A stretch of 52,337 bases of DNA from a virus, in the IMG/VR virus record IMGVR_UViG_3300036770_004836, positions 1-52,337 of that record; one strand, written 5' to 3'. Shown here in pieces: positions 25,081-34,436 of this stretch. Each line of letters opens with the position of its first letter. The stretch's first letter is position 1. Under the pieces are notes generated by a model. That model saw nothing but the letters and a program-made list of their open reading frames with translations. It was not told the DNA's origin and did not search any database. Position numbers and translations under genes: made by a program.

Positions 25081-25814
25081 ATTAAATTTTCTCTTTTTTT
25101 GATAAACTCATAAAAGTATTTTGCATGTGATAGATGACCCAACTCTCCACTATGTAAGTCCTTTACTTCACCTGAAGTTTCATGCTCCATTGTATGTTTT
25201 CCATCGGAATATAATCTTCTTGCAAACTCAAAAACATCAAAGTTACCATCGGGAGTTGTTATGAAACTACCAACTTCATCTTTATTAATATAATCATCAT
25301 GAAAAAATGCACCATCAGAATTCCAATGTAAAATTTTAACATCACTTCGAATACAAAAGGTATTAATTAAAGATACCCAGTTCCAAAGTTCTGAATTCCA
25401 AGCAGGATGTGATCTATTATTAAAAACTTCTATCAAGGTATCATCAGAAAAAATATGAGTTCCATTAGTATTAATGAACGATGGCAATATGTTATTCATA
25501 TGTCCATCTCTTTCATTATATGCCACAAACCTTAAAAGAGATGTCCATCCAATAATTACTAAGTCTCCCTTTTGAAAATTTTTATGTTCGTCAATGAATT
25601 TCCAAAAAATGGTTTGGTTAGCAGCTCCTCCCTCCCCACAGTTTTTAACATCGTAATTCATCATTTCACCGAGTACTGTCGGCCAAACTTTTGGTAAATT
25701 CCCACCTCTCCAATCTTTGTAATCATCATAATTACTTCTGTGATTAACATCTCCTACTGGATGATATTCTGCAGTAAAACTACATCCAAATACCCATAAA
25801 GTTTTTTTACTCAT
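25077..25814 (-). CDS. SGNH-like protein with GCSF in place of GDSF
   Basis: A 245-residue protein. Block I reads FGCSFTAEY with Ser12 and Cys11 in place of the usual Asp. NCGEGGAANQTIFWKFI supplies Gly and Asn blocks. DLVIIGWTSLLRF matches the strand seen in the next paralogue (DMVIINWTYPQRF). DLHSGELGHLSHAKYF is the terminal Asp-His block (D-x-H). The shared DYKDWRGGNLPKVW and DYRGGQLPLCW segments show close relation to the 25811 gene. Substrate unknown. Confidence 0.72.
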   Translation of the reverse strand: MSKKTLWVFGCSFTAEYHPVGDVNHRSNYDDYKDWRGGNLPKVWPTVLGEMMNYDVKNCGEGGAANQTIFWKFIDEHKNFQKGDLVIIGWTSLLRFVAYNERDGHMNNILPSFINTNGTHIFSDDTLIEVFNNRSHPAWNSELWNWVSLINTFCIRSDVKILHWNSDGAFFHDDYINKDEVGSFITTPDGNFDVFEFARRLYSDGKHTMEHETSGEVKDLHSGELGHLSHAKYFYEFIKKRENLI

Positions 25815-26587
25815 ATTAAGTTATTTTTTGTAATGTATTTATAAAACATTTCATATTGTATGACATGACCATTTTCACCTAAATGACCATCTCCAACAAC
25901 TCTATTTGTTTCATCAAAAATTGTGGTAGCACCATTATTAAAGAACACATCAAAAATTGTTCTTTTCATTCCCATACGCACAAAACTATGATTGTTTATT
26001 TCAGGTCTTATGTCCACTGGCAAACTTCCAATTTCTTCGTGAAGTAAGTATAAGTCATTATTTAATTTTTCTGGAGGTAAATTGTTAATTATATCAATAT
26101 CTGCAGACCAAAAGAACAATCTAAAACCTTTGGACTTAGAAAATTGAGTGATTAATTTCTCTTGTTCATAAACCTCATCAATGTATGGAGGTAAAGTTTT
26201 ATTCACCGCAATGTCTTGTCTAGTGGATTCTGAAATATAAGTACCATCTTCAGGATTAGCACTTAATCTTTTCCATTGATATAGATTTTGAGGTCCATAA
26301 TAATACGCCCACCTAAATCTTTGAGGATAGGTCCAATTAATAATTACCATATCTCCAATTTCAATCTCATCAGAATGACGACAGAAAGTTTGAAAAATTT
26401 CTGTGTTTGACATTCCTGCCACAGCATGATTCCTCATTTCCATGCCAAGTCGGTTCGACAACAAATCCCCCCAACAAAGAGGTAACTGACCACCCCTATA
26501 ATCTCTCCAGTCATGATAACGAGGAAAACTATCATCGAGTAAATGACCTTGAGTAAAGCTATCTCCAAATAAATGTAATTTTTTCAT
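25811..26587 (-). CDS. SGNH-family hydrolase, paralogue of the neighbour
   Basis: A 258-residue protein if started at the ATG at 26587, which overlaps the upstream TGA as ATGA. An in-frame ATG at 26599 would add four residues, but it breaks the coupling pattern. Block I is LFGDSFTQGH (Ser10); NHAVAGMSNTEIF provides Gly/Asn blocks; GDGHLGENGHVIQYEMF is the Asp-His block. It shares the DWRDYRGGQLPLCW and NWTYPQRF segments with the 25077 protein. Probably a sugar O-acyl esterase or transferase. Confidence 0.75.
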   Translation of the reverse strand: MKKLHLFGDSFTQGHLLDDSFPRYHDWRDYRGGQLPLCWGDLLSNRLGMEMRNHAVAGMSNTEIFQTFCRHSDEIEIGDMVIINWTYPQRFRWAYYYGPQNLYQWKRLSANPEDGTYISESTRQDIAVNKTLPPYIDEVYEQEKLITQFSKSKGFRLFFWSADIDIINNLPPEKLNNDLYLLHEEIGSLPVDIRPEINNHSFVRMGMKRTIFDVFFNNGATTIFDETNRVVGDGHLGENGHVIQYEMFYKYITKNNLI

Positions 26588-27879
26588 ATCAAATTCCAAA
26601 ATAAATCAAAATCTTGTGTTTTATCCAAAGCAATATCAAGTAACTTTTTTCTGTTTAATTCGAACCTTTCTCGATTATTTCTGTAAAAAATTCGAATTTC
26701 TTCCTTTCGGTCATTTATTCTCTTAATTTCGTCAATGAACATTAAAAATCTTTTTTTATCATTTAATTCACTATCGTATGAATGGTCTATTATGTCTTCA
26801 AAAAAATCAAAGTCATATTTCTCTTTCAGTTTCTTTATGTGATTAGGCGTCGCTAAAATTAACGGAATTTGATAATAATAAAATGGTCTGAAAGATTTTT
26901 CGGTTGTGTGGACAACATTAGGGAAAAAAGTTTGAGATTCGAATGCGCTTTCCGAAATTATGTTAACGTAAGAATTCTCATAACTTTCACTAATTTCAGG
27001 GTAGTGAAGACATGAATTTTTGTTGTTGTGAAAACCAGTAAATCCGTAATTTTTATAATCATAATATTCTTTACCATTTTCATAATCATCCTCCTTGATA
27101 AGTCGGTTGAATGTCTTTATTAAATCAACATTACTCCATATATACTCTTCTTCAAAAGACAAATAATACGGCATAACATCATCCTCGGGGTAAGTGAATA
27201 ATTTAGAATAATTTACATCATCAAGAACATCATTAATCATCAAATGAAATAACAAATTTAACCTATGAGGTTTAGCCGTCTTATTTCTAGACATGAAAAA
27301 TTTACCTGTTTTATTTTCCACAAATCGTACGTCAGTGACTTCAGTCAGAGCATATGTTGATGAATAATCAATGAAATTTATTTTTTTGGCATTGACATCA
27401 TATTTTTGACTCAAATAGTCGCTCAAGGAATTGTTAGTAACATAATAGAATTTATCTGTAGAAATTCCATTTTCCCTGAGAAGTTCTTTAGTACATTTAA
27501 TTTCTACATCACATGCCGGTTCGTGTTCCATTGTTATAATCAAAAACAAATTATTACATTGCCGGATTGCTTCCAATGTCTCATCTAAAACAAAAAAATT
27601 CCAGTTGTTTTCTGAAATTATTTTTGAGGATAAAAAGGCACTTCCAATAACAAGAAAAAACTTTTCATTTGGATTCTTTCTAACATCATCAAGATTACAC
27701 ACTTTTAAGGATAACTTACGTTCAAGATGATCTTTACGACCAGTTGGTTCCATAATATGTGTTTCAAAAAAATTTCTTGCATCAAAAAAATAAAACTGAC
27801 TGAAACTACTCATTCCATTTGCAACAGGTTCATCCCCATTCCAAGATTCATATACCAAATTGATTGTCTTTTCTACCAT
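26584..27879 (-). CDS. Putative glycosyltransferase, TEK-signature family member 3
   Basis: A 431-residue protein, the closest relative of the 15580 protein. It has KFFMSRNKTAKPHRLNLL, SYVNIISESAF, HTTEKSFRPFYYYQIPLIL, DFDFFEDIIDHSYDSE and a matching terminal helix (KRFLMFIDEIKR, RFELNRKK). The N-terminal 170 residues are poorly conserved and probably bind the acceptor. A GT-B-type catalytic domain is inferred from the V/I-x-E, T-E-K and P-L-I-L layout. Ends in Leu-Ile at an ATGA junction. Confidence 0.58.
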   Translation of the reverse strand: MVEKTINLVYESWNGDEPVANGMSSFSQFYFFDARNFFETHIMEPTGRKDHLERKLSLKVCNLDDVRKNPNEKFFLVIGSAFLSSKIISENNWNFFVLDETLEAIRQCNNLFLIITMEHEPACDVEIKCTKELLRENGISTDKFYYVTNNSLSDYLSQKYDVNAKKINFIDYSSTYALTEVTDVRFVENKTGKFFMSRNKTAKPHRLNLLFHLMINDVLDDVNYSKLFTYPEDDVMPYYLSFEEEYIWSNVDLIKTFNRLIKEDDYENGKEYYDYKNYGFTGFHNNKNSCLHYPEISESYENSYVNIISESAFESQTFFPNVVHTTEKSFRPFYYYQIPLILATPNHIKKLKEKYDFDFFEDIIDHSYDSELNDKKRFLMFIDEIKRINDRKEEIRIFYRNNRERFELNRKKLLDIALDKTQDFDLFWNLI

Positions 27880-27881
27880 GA

Positions 27882-29057
27882 TTATAGTTTCATATTTTTT
27901 ATTCTAGTATCTCCATAATGAATAACTAAATTTTCATCAGATTCATATTTTCTCCATGGATCAACTATAACTGAACCTTTAGGAAATGGATAACTATGAA
28001 ATTTATCAAAATGTGCCAACAAGTATACAGCCGTAATTGGAGTTTTAATATCGAAAGATACTTCAACTCCCATCTCATTAATGTAGTGAGAGACCAAAAT
28101 TGATGACGACCCATCCAAATATTCGACATCAGGTTTATAAGATTTTCCTAAAATTACCACAGGTAAATCATGTTGTTTTGCCAGTTCAACTAAACGAGAA
28201 GCCATATTTTTAGCTTGGACTTCTCTCGCTTGCATTATAGAGTCAAACAAGTCATAACCTAATCCTAACTTTTCAGACATATATCTTAAAGCAATATTAT
28301 CTCTTGGATGACATCCTCCTCCGTCTCCCATTCCGGCCTTCATATATGCAGGCCCTAATATCCTATGAGTGCTTCTTTCAAGAGCTCCGGTGACAACATC
28401 AACATTCATATTACCATTTTTTTCCGCAACGTCTTGAATCATATTAACCAAAGCCACTTTTGTTGATATAAATGTATTATAAAATATCTTTATTGCTTCA
28501 GCTTCGTCCCATGTTCCAACTTCACATCGTGTTGTTTTATTAACTAAACTATCATAAAAATCAATTAATATTTTAGCATCACCCGTCACTGACCCATCTT
28601 CAGTACCAATGATAATCATTTCAGGATTAACCATGTCGAATTTTACCGTTCCCATGGCAATCAAATAAGGATTATAAATAAATCTAAAATTATTACAAAG
28701 TGGAATAAATTCACGTCGTATCGTTCCAGGTAACACAGTTGATATCAAGACTACAAGTTGGTCTCTAGTGGCATATTGATTGACCTCACTTAAAACATTC
28801 TTCACAATGGAATAATCAAAATCTTTATTTGGTAAATGAGAGGTTGGAAAGCGCCCATCATAATCAGGATGATGAGGAGTTGGAACTGCCACGAAAATTA
28901 TTTCTCTTTCTTGACATACTTCTTTTATACTATCAACCATAGTAAAGTTTGATGGAGTTACATTCACAACGTCAAAACCTATCACATCATGATGGCACGC
29001 CATAACTTCAGCGGCATCTTTCCCCAATTTACCAATACCTATAAATCCAATTTTCAT
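27882..29057 (-). CDS. UDP-glucose/GDP-mannose 6-dehydrogenase family enzyme
   Basis: A 391-residue protein with the three family domains. The N-terminal NAD domain is KIGFIGIGKLGKDAA, with VAVPTP and STVLPGT. The central domain includes NTFISTKVALVNMI and the catalytic-loop GDGGGCHPRDN with Cys249. The C-terminal domain includes LGKSYKPDVEYLDGSSS. The family oxidises the C6 hydroxyl of a UDP- or GDP-sugar to a uronic acid with 2 NAD+. The loop G-G-G-C-H replaces the usual G-G-S/P-C-F/L. Together with the GMD-like enzyme this gives the phage at least two sugar-nucleotide branches. A 113-base spacer precedes it. Confidence 0.85.
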   Translation of the reverse strand: MKIGFIGIGKLGKDAAEVMACHHDVIGFDVVNVTPSNFTMVDSIKEVCQEREIIFVAVPTPHHPDYDGRFPTSHLPNKDFDYSIVKNVLSEVNQYATRDQLVVLISTVLPGTIRREFIPLCNNFRFIYNPYLIAMGTVKFDMVNPEMIIIGTEDGSVTGDAKILIDFYDSLVNKTTRCEVGTWDEAEAIKIFYNTFISTKVALVNMIQDVAEKNGNMNVDVVTGALERSTHRILGPAYMKAGMGDGGGCHPRDNIALRYMSEKLGLGYDLFDSIMQAREVQAKNMASRLVELAKQHDLPVVILGKSYKPDVEYLDGSSSILVSHYINEMGVEVSFDIKTPITAVYLLAHFDKFHSYPFPKGSVIVDPWRKYESDENLVIHYGDTRIKNMKL

Positions 29058-29170
29058 AAATAACTTTGTTCACGATTTGTACCAATATACTGTTGATACG
29101 TTAGTGGTAAATTTAGATAAAAATTGTTGACAAATCCACTAAAAAAACCATCAGATAATCAACTATAATA
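29058..29170 (-). promoter_or_regulatory. 113-base spacer inside the block; possible internal promoter
   Basis: This is one of the few real gaps between genes in the long minus-strand block, upstream of the sugar dehydrogenase. It holds no gene. It contains inverted arms TTAGTGG (29101-29107) and CCACTAA (29136-29142) separated by 28 bases, and A/T-rich hexamer-like stretches. No promoter consensus is matched exactly. An internal promoter or operator is plausible only because the other spacers are so short. Confidence 0.25.
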
Positions 29171-30487
29171 TTATATTAATTTTTTGTTTTGTCGTTCATA
29201 TTCATTAAGGTCTTTTCCAAATATTTGCTCTACAATATTAAAAGCGTATGGTGTTTTTTTCGAAGCATTATGTTCTAAAGTATTATAATTATGTTTCAAA
29301 ACATTTTCCATATCTTTGTATATGTTTAACTTATTTTTTTCTTTATCAAATTGTTTCAAACTTTCGATAATCGCATCCATTCTCTTATTGTCGGATAAAG
29401 AATCATAACTCTCATCAATCCATTTAGAAAAAGTTTCGTAACCAAGTTTCTTCATTTCGTGCAAACTATTTTTGTTACCCATCACAATAAATGGATGATA
29501 ACATGAAATAGGTTTGAACATTTTTTCACTAAGAAATACAGTACCCTGCGAATCCTCAAATTGCGCCTCACTAATAACAGATATCCAACTATCCAAATGA
29601 GGTTGTTCGTATATTCTTCTTATATAATATCCAGTGTCCAACAACTCATTTGATTTACCATACAAATCACAAGGTAAAATATTTTGTACTTCAGAGAAAA
29701 TATTTTGGTCAATTTCCATCCCACAATATTCTCTTTGGTGAGGTGCGAACTTATTCATACTTATCAGACCTTCTTCTAACAAATTATGTTGATATAGTTT
29801 TACAAAGAACCAAATTCGATGCTCTCTAGGTTTTTTGTTTAGATTGTTGAATAACTTGATGTTGTTGAAGTTACTTGTCTTATATTCCAAATGTTCTTCA
29901 TATGTTTTAAGTGGCGTATTTTCCCATCGAAGATGTCTGATTTCCCCAAACACATCACTTTCAAAATGAGAATAAGGAAGAACATGAATTTTGATATATT
30001 GCGGATTTTGTTCTAACCACATGTTATATCTGTCTTCAACAATTGAATTACCTGTCACAAAAAATATTTGATTAGGAGAGATATTATAATCCCTACATTC
30101 GTTATGAAAAAAATCGAAAATCCAATCACAATGGTAACCCTCAAAACTTGAATCAATCAGTAAATACGCATTCCCAATTTGTAAATCTCGAAGATATGTT
30201 TCACTCAAAAATTCAAAAAAACTTTGGACAGAGCTGTCAGGTGAATACTTTCCTCCTGCCCACATTTCAGGATCATTATTTACCCCGACAGGTATAATGT
30301 ATTTATCGGGTTTATTCTTCATTGAAAATTCTAAAAAGGTATCTTTATAATTTTCATTTAATCCCCGTAAGCAAACCATTCTATTGTATAATGGAGCTAC
30401 AGTAAATCTATCTGACCCAGCTTTATTTGTGACCCAGTTTTCAACAAAATTTCGACTTTGTTCTAAATCCTCGAATACAAAATTCAT
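29171..30487 (-). CDS. Putative glycosyltransferase, TEK-signature family member 4
   Basis: A 438-residue protein with the start at 30487, which gives an ATGA overlap with the upstream gene; a further ATG lies at 30499. Family segments: NNLNKKPREHRIWFF, DSWISVISEAQFED, LSEKMFKPISCYHPFIVMG, GYETFSKWIDESYD. The terminal block matches the C-terminal half of the next gene (30484-32607) better than the other members. The N terminus (about 200 residues) is a probable Rossmann-like acceptor domain. Function inferred as sugar transfer. Confidence 0.58.
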   Translation of the reverse strand: MNFVFEDLEQSRNFVENWVTNKAGSDRFTVAPLYNRMVCLRGLNENYKDTFLEFSMKNKPDKYIIPVGVNNDPEMWAGGKYSPDSSVQSFFEFLSETYLRDLQIGNAYLLIDSSFEGYHCDWIFDFFHNECRDYNISPNQIFFVTGNSIVEDRYNMWLEQNPQYIKIHVLPYSHFESDVFGEIRHLRWENTPLKTYEEHLEYKTSNFNNIKLFNNLNKKPREHRIWFFVKLYQHNLLEEGLISMNKFAPHQREYCGMEIDQNIFSEVQNILPCDLYGKSNELLDTGYYIRRIYEQPHLDSWISVISEAQFEDSQGTVFLSEKMFKPISCYHPFIVMGNKNSLHEMKKLGYETFSKWIDESYDSLSDNKRMDAIIESLKQFDKEKNKLNIYKDMENVLKHNYNTLEHNASKKTPYAFNIVEQIFGKDLNEYERQNKKLI

Positions 30488-32607
30488 ATACCTTTCCAAA
30501 TTTTTATTAATATTTCTTCGATTGGTTTTTTATTATTTGACCAACCGTGTCCATCATAATCATATTTATTTTTTATTATTTCCACAAATTTCATTCTGTT
30601 ATACAAACAAACTTCACGCATTTCTTCACGTATAGTTTTCAACTCTTCAATACTTTTAGTTTTGAATTTATTTAACTCTTGTATAATCATATCAATTTTT
30701 TTGTGATGGTCATGTTCTAAATCATAACTTTCATCTATCCACTTATCAAAAGTTTTATACCCTTGTTCTTTCAAATAAGATAATGTATTGACATTACCTA
30801 ATACAATAAATGGATGTCCAGTAACAATTGGTTTCCAGATTTTTTCAGACATGAATAAAATTGATGTGTCTATCAATGTTTCAGTAACCAAAGAAATAAA
30901 TGTCGATCTATGGTCCGAAAATTCAATATTCGCAGCCCAATTTATATCCAAAGTTCTATCCAATTCTATTGGAGTCATTTCAGATAACTCTTGGTATTCC
31001 CCGTAAGGTTCAAACTTTCCTAAACTTACTTTACCTATGTTGAACAAATCATTTTTTATTAACTCATTTACTAAATGTATTCTATGAGGTCTAGGATTTC
31101 TATTATATGATAATAAAAAATATTTCCCATCAATGGGTTCAAACTCAACAATTTCATTTTTCAACAATCTGTAATCAACCCATGAATCAAATATGGATAT
31201 CGGATGACACTGGAATCCTAAACCTCTTTGTTTTCTAACTTCATCGACTAACAAATTTCCATGTATATAATGAATTCCACTATCAGGCAAATTTGCTTCT
31301 TTAATCCAACCATCGATAGTTTCCAAATCATTATTATAAATGTTCATACCACTATAACCTTCGAACTGATGAATCATCACAATCTTCGCTCTGTGCTCAC
31401 GAACATCATTCAAATATTTTTCGGAAATACATTTGAATCCGATATCTTTGTTTTTTCGAAAGAAATTGTTATCGTAAACATTTATAAGATATAAATGTTT
31501 TTTATGTTCTGTATCTGATTTGGTTATATAGTTTACGTTATCGCCATAGTTTACCAAAATATTTTCCCTTAAAACATTATCACCCCAAACTTTATTTCCA
31601 TTTTCAATATCAAATAAATTCCAAACCCCCCATGCTTTAGGATAATCAAAAAGTCCAGTTTCTTTTAGATACCAAGATTTTGACGCGCCATTAGGTCTGT
31701 AATAATCAAATAAAGTGTCCCAATCTTCGAGAGAACATTCAATCTTATCATCTTCCATTAACTCTCGTATTCCATCTTCAAATGTAATATAGTTAAATTG
31801 GATATGGGCACTTAAGTTTGAAAAATCTACTTTGTATGAACGACTATCTTCACTGTAAATTACTTCATAATTCAAATCAGGTTTAACTGTTTGTTTTATT
31901 CTTTCAATTAAATCATTTTTATTTATGTTCAGTTCATTTTTACCAACATTAATAATCGTGTCGTTGTAATCTCCTTCAATGATGCTTTTGAGTATTCTAA
32001 CACAATCTTTTACATGTAAATGGGGTCTTTCAGCTTTTGGGTCGAAAATTTCAATAGGTTTATTTTGTTTAATATCTTGAATCAAATTATTAATTAATAC
32101 ATCATTCCTATTTAATTTACTTACCCCATACAATGTTGATAGTCGAACAATTTTGAATTTTGGGTTATTTTTAGATAAAAGTATATTTTCACAAGATATT
32201 TTCAATTCCGAATATAACGACGAAATTTGAGTATCCGATTGTTCATTAACCACATCTAATCTTTTACCATATACACTACAACTACTTGTAAAAATAAATC
32301 TTGTGTTTTTATTTTCAATTAGATTGATAGTTTTCTCAAATTGAGAAATCGGCTCTTTAAGTTGTGACTTGTCAGTTAACTCTAATAATCGAGGAGAAGC
32401 CAAATAAACCACCACATCTTGCGAATTTAACAACTCTTTGTGTTTTTCTATATTTGAAACATCATCATGGATTATTTCAACATTTTTTTTCAAAAATGTT
32501 ATATTACTGTAAAGAAACTTGTCATATACCGTTACATCACAGTCGTTCAAACTGTTAGATAACGGTATCCCCAAATATCCTGCGCCTCCAATTATTAAAA
32601 TTTTCAT
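30484..32607 (-). CDS. Fusion of an NAD-dependent sugar epimerase and a TEK-signature glycosyltransferase
   Basis: A 707-residue protein. Residues 1-275 are an extended SDR: KILIIGGAGYLGIPL, FTSSCSVYGKR (Ser-Ser strand), LYSELKISCE at the Y-x-x-x-K position (Tyr-Ser-Glu-Leu-Lys), and RLSTLYGVSKLNRNDV. Residues 290-707 are a full-length TEK-family module: FLLSYNRNPRPHRIHLV, STFISLVTETLIDTS, MSEKIWKPIVTGHPFIVLG, GYKTFDKWIDESYD. It probably couples making (or epimerising) a nucleotide sugar to its transfer. This is the only member with a fused partner, and it points to the family's function. Confidence 0.75.
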   Translation of the reverse strand: MKILIIGGAGYLGIPLSNSLNDCDVTVYDKFLYSNITFLKKNVEIIHDDVSNIEKHKELLNSQDVVVYLASPRLLELTDKSQLKEPISQFEKTINLIENKNTRFIFTSSCSVYGKRLDVVNEQSDTQISSLYSELKISCENILLSKNNPKFKIVRLSTLYGVSKLNRNDVLINNLIQDIKQNKPIEIFDPKAERPHLHVKDCVRILKSIIEGDYNDTIINVGKNELNINKNDLIERIKQTVKPDLNYEVIYSEDSRSYKVDFSNLSAHIQFNYITFEDGIRELMEDDKIECSLEDWDTLFDYYRPNGASKSWYLKETGLFDYPKAWGVWNLFDIENGNKVWGDNVLRENILVNYGDNVNYITKSDTEHKKHLYLINVYDNNFFRKNKDIGFKCISEKYLNDVREHRAKIVMIHQFEGYSGMNIYNNDLETIDGWIKEANLPDSGIHYIHGNLLVDEVRKQRGLGFQCHPISIFDSWVDYRLLKNEIVEFEPIDGKYFLLSYNRNPRPHRIHLVNELIKNDLFNIGKVSLGKFEPYGEYQELSEMTPIELDRTLDINWAANIEFSDHRSTFISLVTETLIDTSILFMSEKIWKPIVTGHPFIVLGNVNTLSYLKEQGYKTFDKWIDESYDLEHDHHKKIDMIIQELNKFKTKSIEELKTIREEMREVCLYNRMKFVEIIKNKYDYDGHGWSNNKKPIEEILIKIWKGI

Positions 32608-32608
32608 A

Positions 32609-33619
32609 TTAATCTCGTAATGTTTCTGTAGTAACGCAATGAAAAGATCCTCCCAATGTTCTTGAGTGCCTAATATTACAATCTAAAGTATCTATATTAT
32701 ATTTTTTTAACTCTTTAATCAATTCAGTTTGTCTGTTATCTAAAATTACAGTATTTTCATCTACCGAGAGTAAATTTATCCCTACCCACACAGAAGCTCT
32801 TTCAACTTTATGATAACCAATATCGACCATATCAGGGGACCAAATTTTATCCCACGATTTCAACATTTCAGGCATGTTATTATCATTAATTCTTGCTGGA
32901 TTCAAAAGACAAAGTCCCTCTCTCAACAACGCTATTGTCGAGTCCAAATGAGAATATGAATACAAGTTCTCCAAAACATGTACTTTATATTCTGAACCCA
33001 ACAAATTCTGAAGCCACTTGGCTCCTAATTTATTTCCAGTGTTACTAACAAGATAAAGAATATCATTGTTGGACCTTAAAATATTTGCAGCATCGAACAC
33101 AGGTTCTTTTTCAGTCAAAGTTAATTTAGACAAATCTTCCCTTTGATAAAGATCGTCTTTCAACATTGGTTTTGGTGCCGCAACCCATCTTGCTCCTCCC
33201 TCCATGTACTTTATAAAATCTTCTCTAAATGAATATGTTTCAAATTGACGAGATCTCAAAGTCATTGGTGCCTCTATAATTGTATTCCCAATCACGGTGA
33301 CAGTATCTCTTGGGCAAAAAGTATAATACTGGTCAGTTTCCCAAAACCCATTACTAATCGTTGAGGTGGTGTTTATCGTTGTAGGTCTTTTTACATTAAC
33401 ACCGCAATCTTTTAAGATGTTAACTAATTTGTCTAAATCTTCTCGAGTTTCTTCATAAACTTTATCATCGAAAAAACCTAATTCATTCGAAGGGATACTT
33501 TCTTTGTCAGCATAATTTATAGCATGAAGGTCAACCCCATGCTTTGGCATGTTTGCATTATCGATTGTTCCAACGAAAACTTCTCTTAATTTACCCCACT
33601 CATTTTTAACTGAAACCAT
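32609..33619 (-). CDS. Amidinotransferase (AGAT/StrB-like)
   Basis: A 336-residue protein. The pentein-fold catalytic set is visible: Asp176 (PVFDAANIL), His224-x-Asp226 (YSHLDSTIALL) and Cys328 (GGSFHCVTTE), matching the Asp-His-Cys of glycine/inosamine amidinotransferases. Length is somewhat short of AGAT (about 390-420) and close to StrB. It moves an amidino group from arginine to an amine. In this context an amino sugar or glycine is a possible acceptor. A GAMT-like methyltransferase occurs at 8654-9256. It overlaps the upstream SGNH gene by 14 bases. Confidence 0.82.
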   Translation of the reverse strand: MVSVKNEWGKLREVFVGTIDNANMPKHGVDLHAINYADKESIPSNELGFFDDKVYEETREDLDKLVNILKDCGVNVKRPTTINTTSTISNGFWETDQYYTFCPRDTVTVIGNTIIEAPMTLRSRQFETYSFREDFIKYMEGGARWVAAPKPMLKDDLYQREDLSKLTLTEKEPVFDAANILRSNNDILYLVSNTGNKLGAKWLQNLLGSEYKVHVLENLYSYSHLDSTIALLREGLCLLNPARINDNNMPEMLKSWDKIWSPDMVDIGYHKVERASVWVGINLLSVDENTVILDNRQTELIKELKKYNIDTLDCNIRHSRTLGGSFHCVTTETLRD

Positions 33620-34436
33620 TTTTTATTTTTTCTAATATTTTATCTACAACTATATCTTGTGATAGGTGGCCATTGTGTGACCCATCCCTACCTTTAACTT
33701 CAAAACAATCTTGTATTTGTTCAACCTCGACCGTGTTATGAAATAATTCTGATTTTTTCAAATTAAAATCATCCCCCCATGTCCAATGATAAACAGGTAC
33801 CCCAACTGTTTTCCATAAATTATGACATGTCAATGTTGAAACATTACTCTGTTTAATTAATTCCCCTTCATTAGCCACAAACCCTTCGTTGTACCAATCG
33901 AAATACTTTTTATAATTTTTTGGATAAACTTCTTTAGGATATGAAATCGAAAATGTTTCGAGATTAATTAAATTGGATTCGTGATAGAACATATACGAAG
34001 TTCTATTTTCGAATGTCCATTGATATACGACATATTTGGGGAGTTTGCCATTTTTTAATACGAAGTTATGAAAAAGAATCGTATTATAAAATACTATGTC
34101 AGGTCCAGATCCTCCAATACTTAAATTGAAAACGTCCATGTTCAATTCATTCGCCAACTTTGTGGACCACATATCATCATAGTGTAAACCAATTCCCTCT
34201 GTAAATGAACATCCTAAAACTAGAATGTAATCATCATTCAACTCAGAAAATTCTTTCGATCGGTACCCCCAAGAGTTATACTTATATTCAATGTCTTTAT
34301 CATAATAATACCAATCTTTACCGAGTTTTTCTTTCAATATCAGAAAATTTTCTTCACTATCAGTTTGTGCAAAATCTAATGTTTTGTTCGACTTTGGGGG
34401 AATATGAATGACGGGTACTTCTTTATTTAATTGCAT
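33606..34436 (-). CDS. SGNH-like protein with GCSF, long form
   Basis: A 276-residue protein. Block I is LGCSFTEGIG with Ser77 and Cys76 in place of Asp. NLSIGGSGPDIV stands for the Gly block (Asn replaced). DGSHNGHLSQD near the C terminus gives D-x-x-H. YKYNSWGYRSKEF before block I matches the N-terminal motif of the SGNH gene at 4680. It lies between the amidinotransferase and the short DegT protein. Probably a carbohydrate acyl esterase or transferase; activity with this altered block I is untested. Confidence 0.7.
   Translation of the reverse strand: MQLNKEVPVIHIPPKSNKTLDFAQTDSEENFLILKEKLGKDWYYYDKDIEYKYNSWGYRSKEFSELNDDYILVLGCSFTEGIGLHYDDMWSTKLANELNMDVFNLSIGGSGPDIVFYNTILFHNFVLKNGKLPKYVVYQWTFENRTSYMFYHESNLINLETFSISYPKEVYPKNYKKYFDWYNEGFVANEGELIKQSNVSTLTCHNLWKTVGVPVYHWTWGDDFNLKKSELFHNTVEVEQIQDCFEVKGRDGSHNGHLSQDIVVDKILEKIKNGFS

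Noticed and set aside
8654-33619. Creatine biosynthesis by the phage
   Set aside because: The two enzymes only resemble AGAT and GAMT and lie 24 kb apart; substrates cannot be read from sequence, so only guanidino chemistry is proposed.
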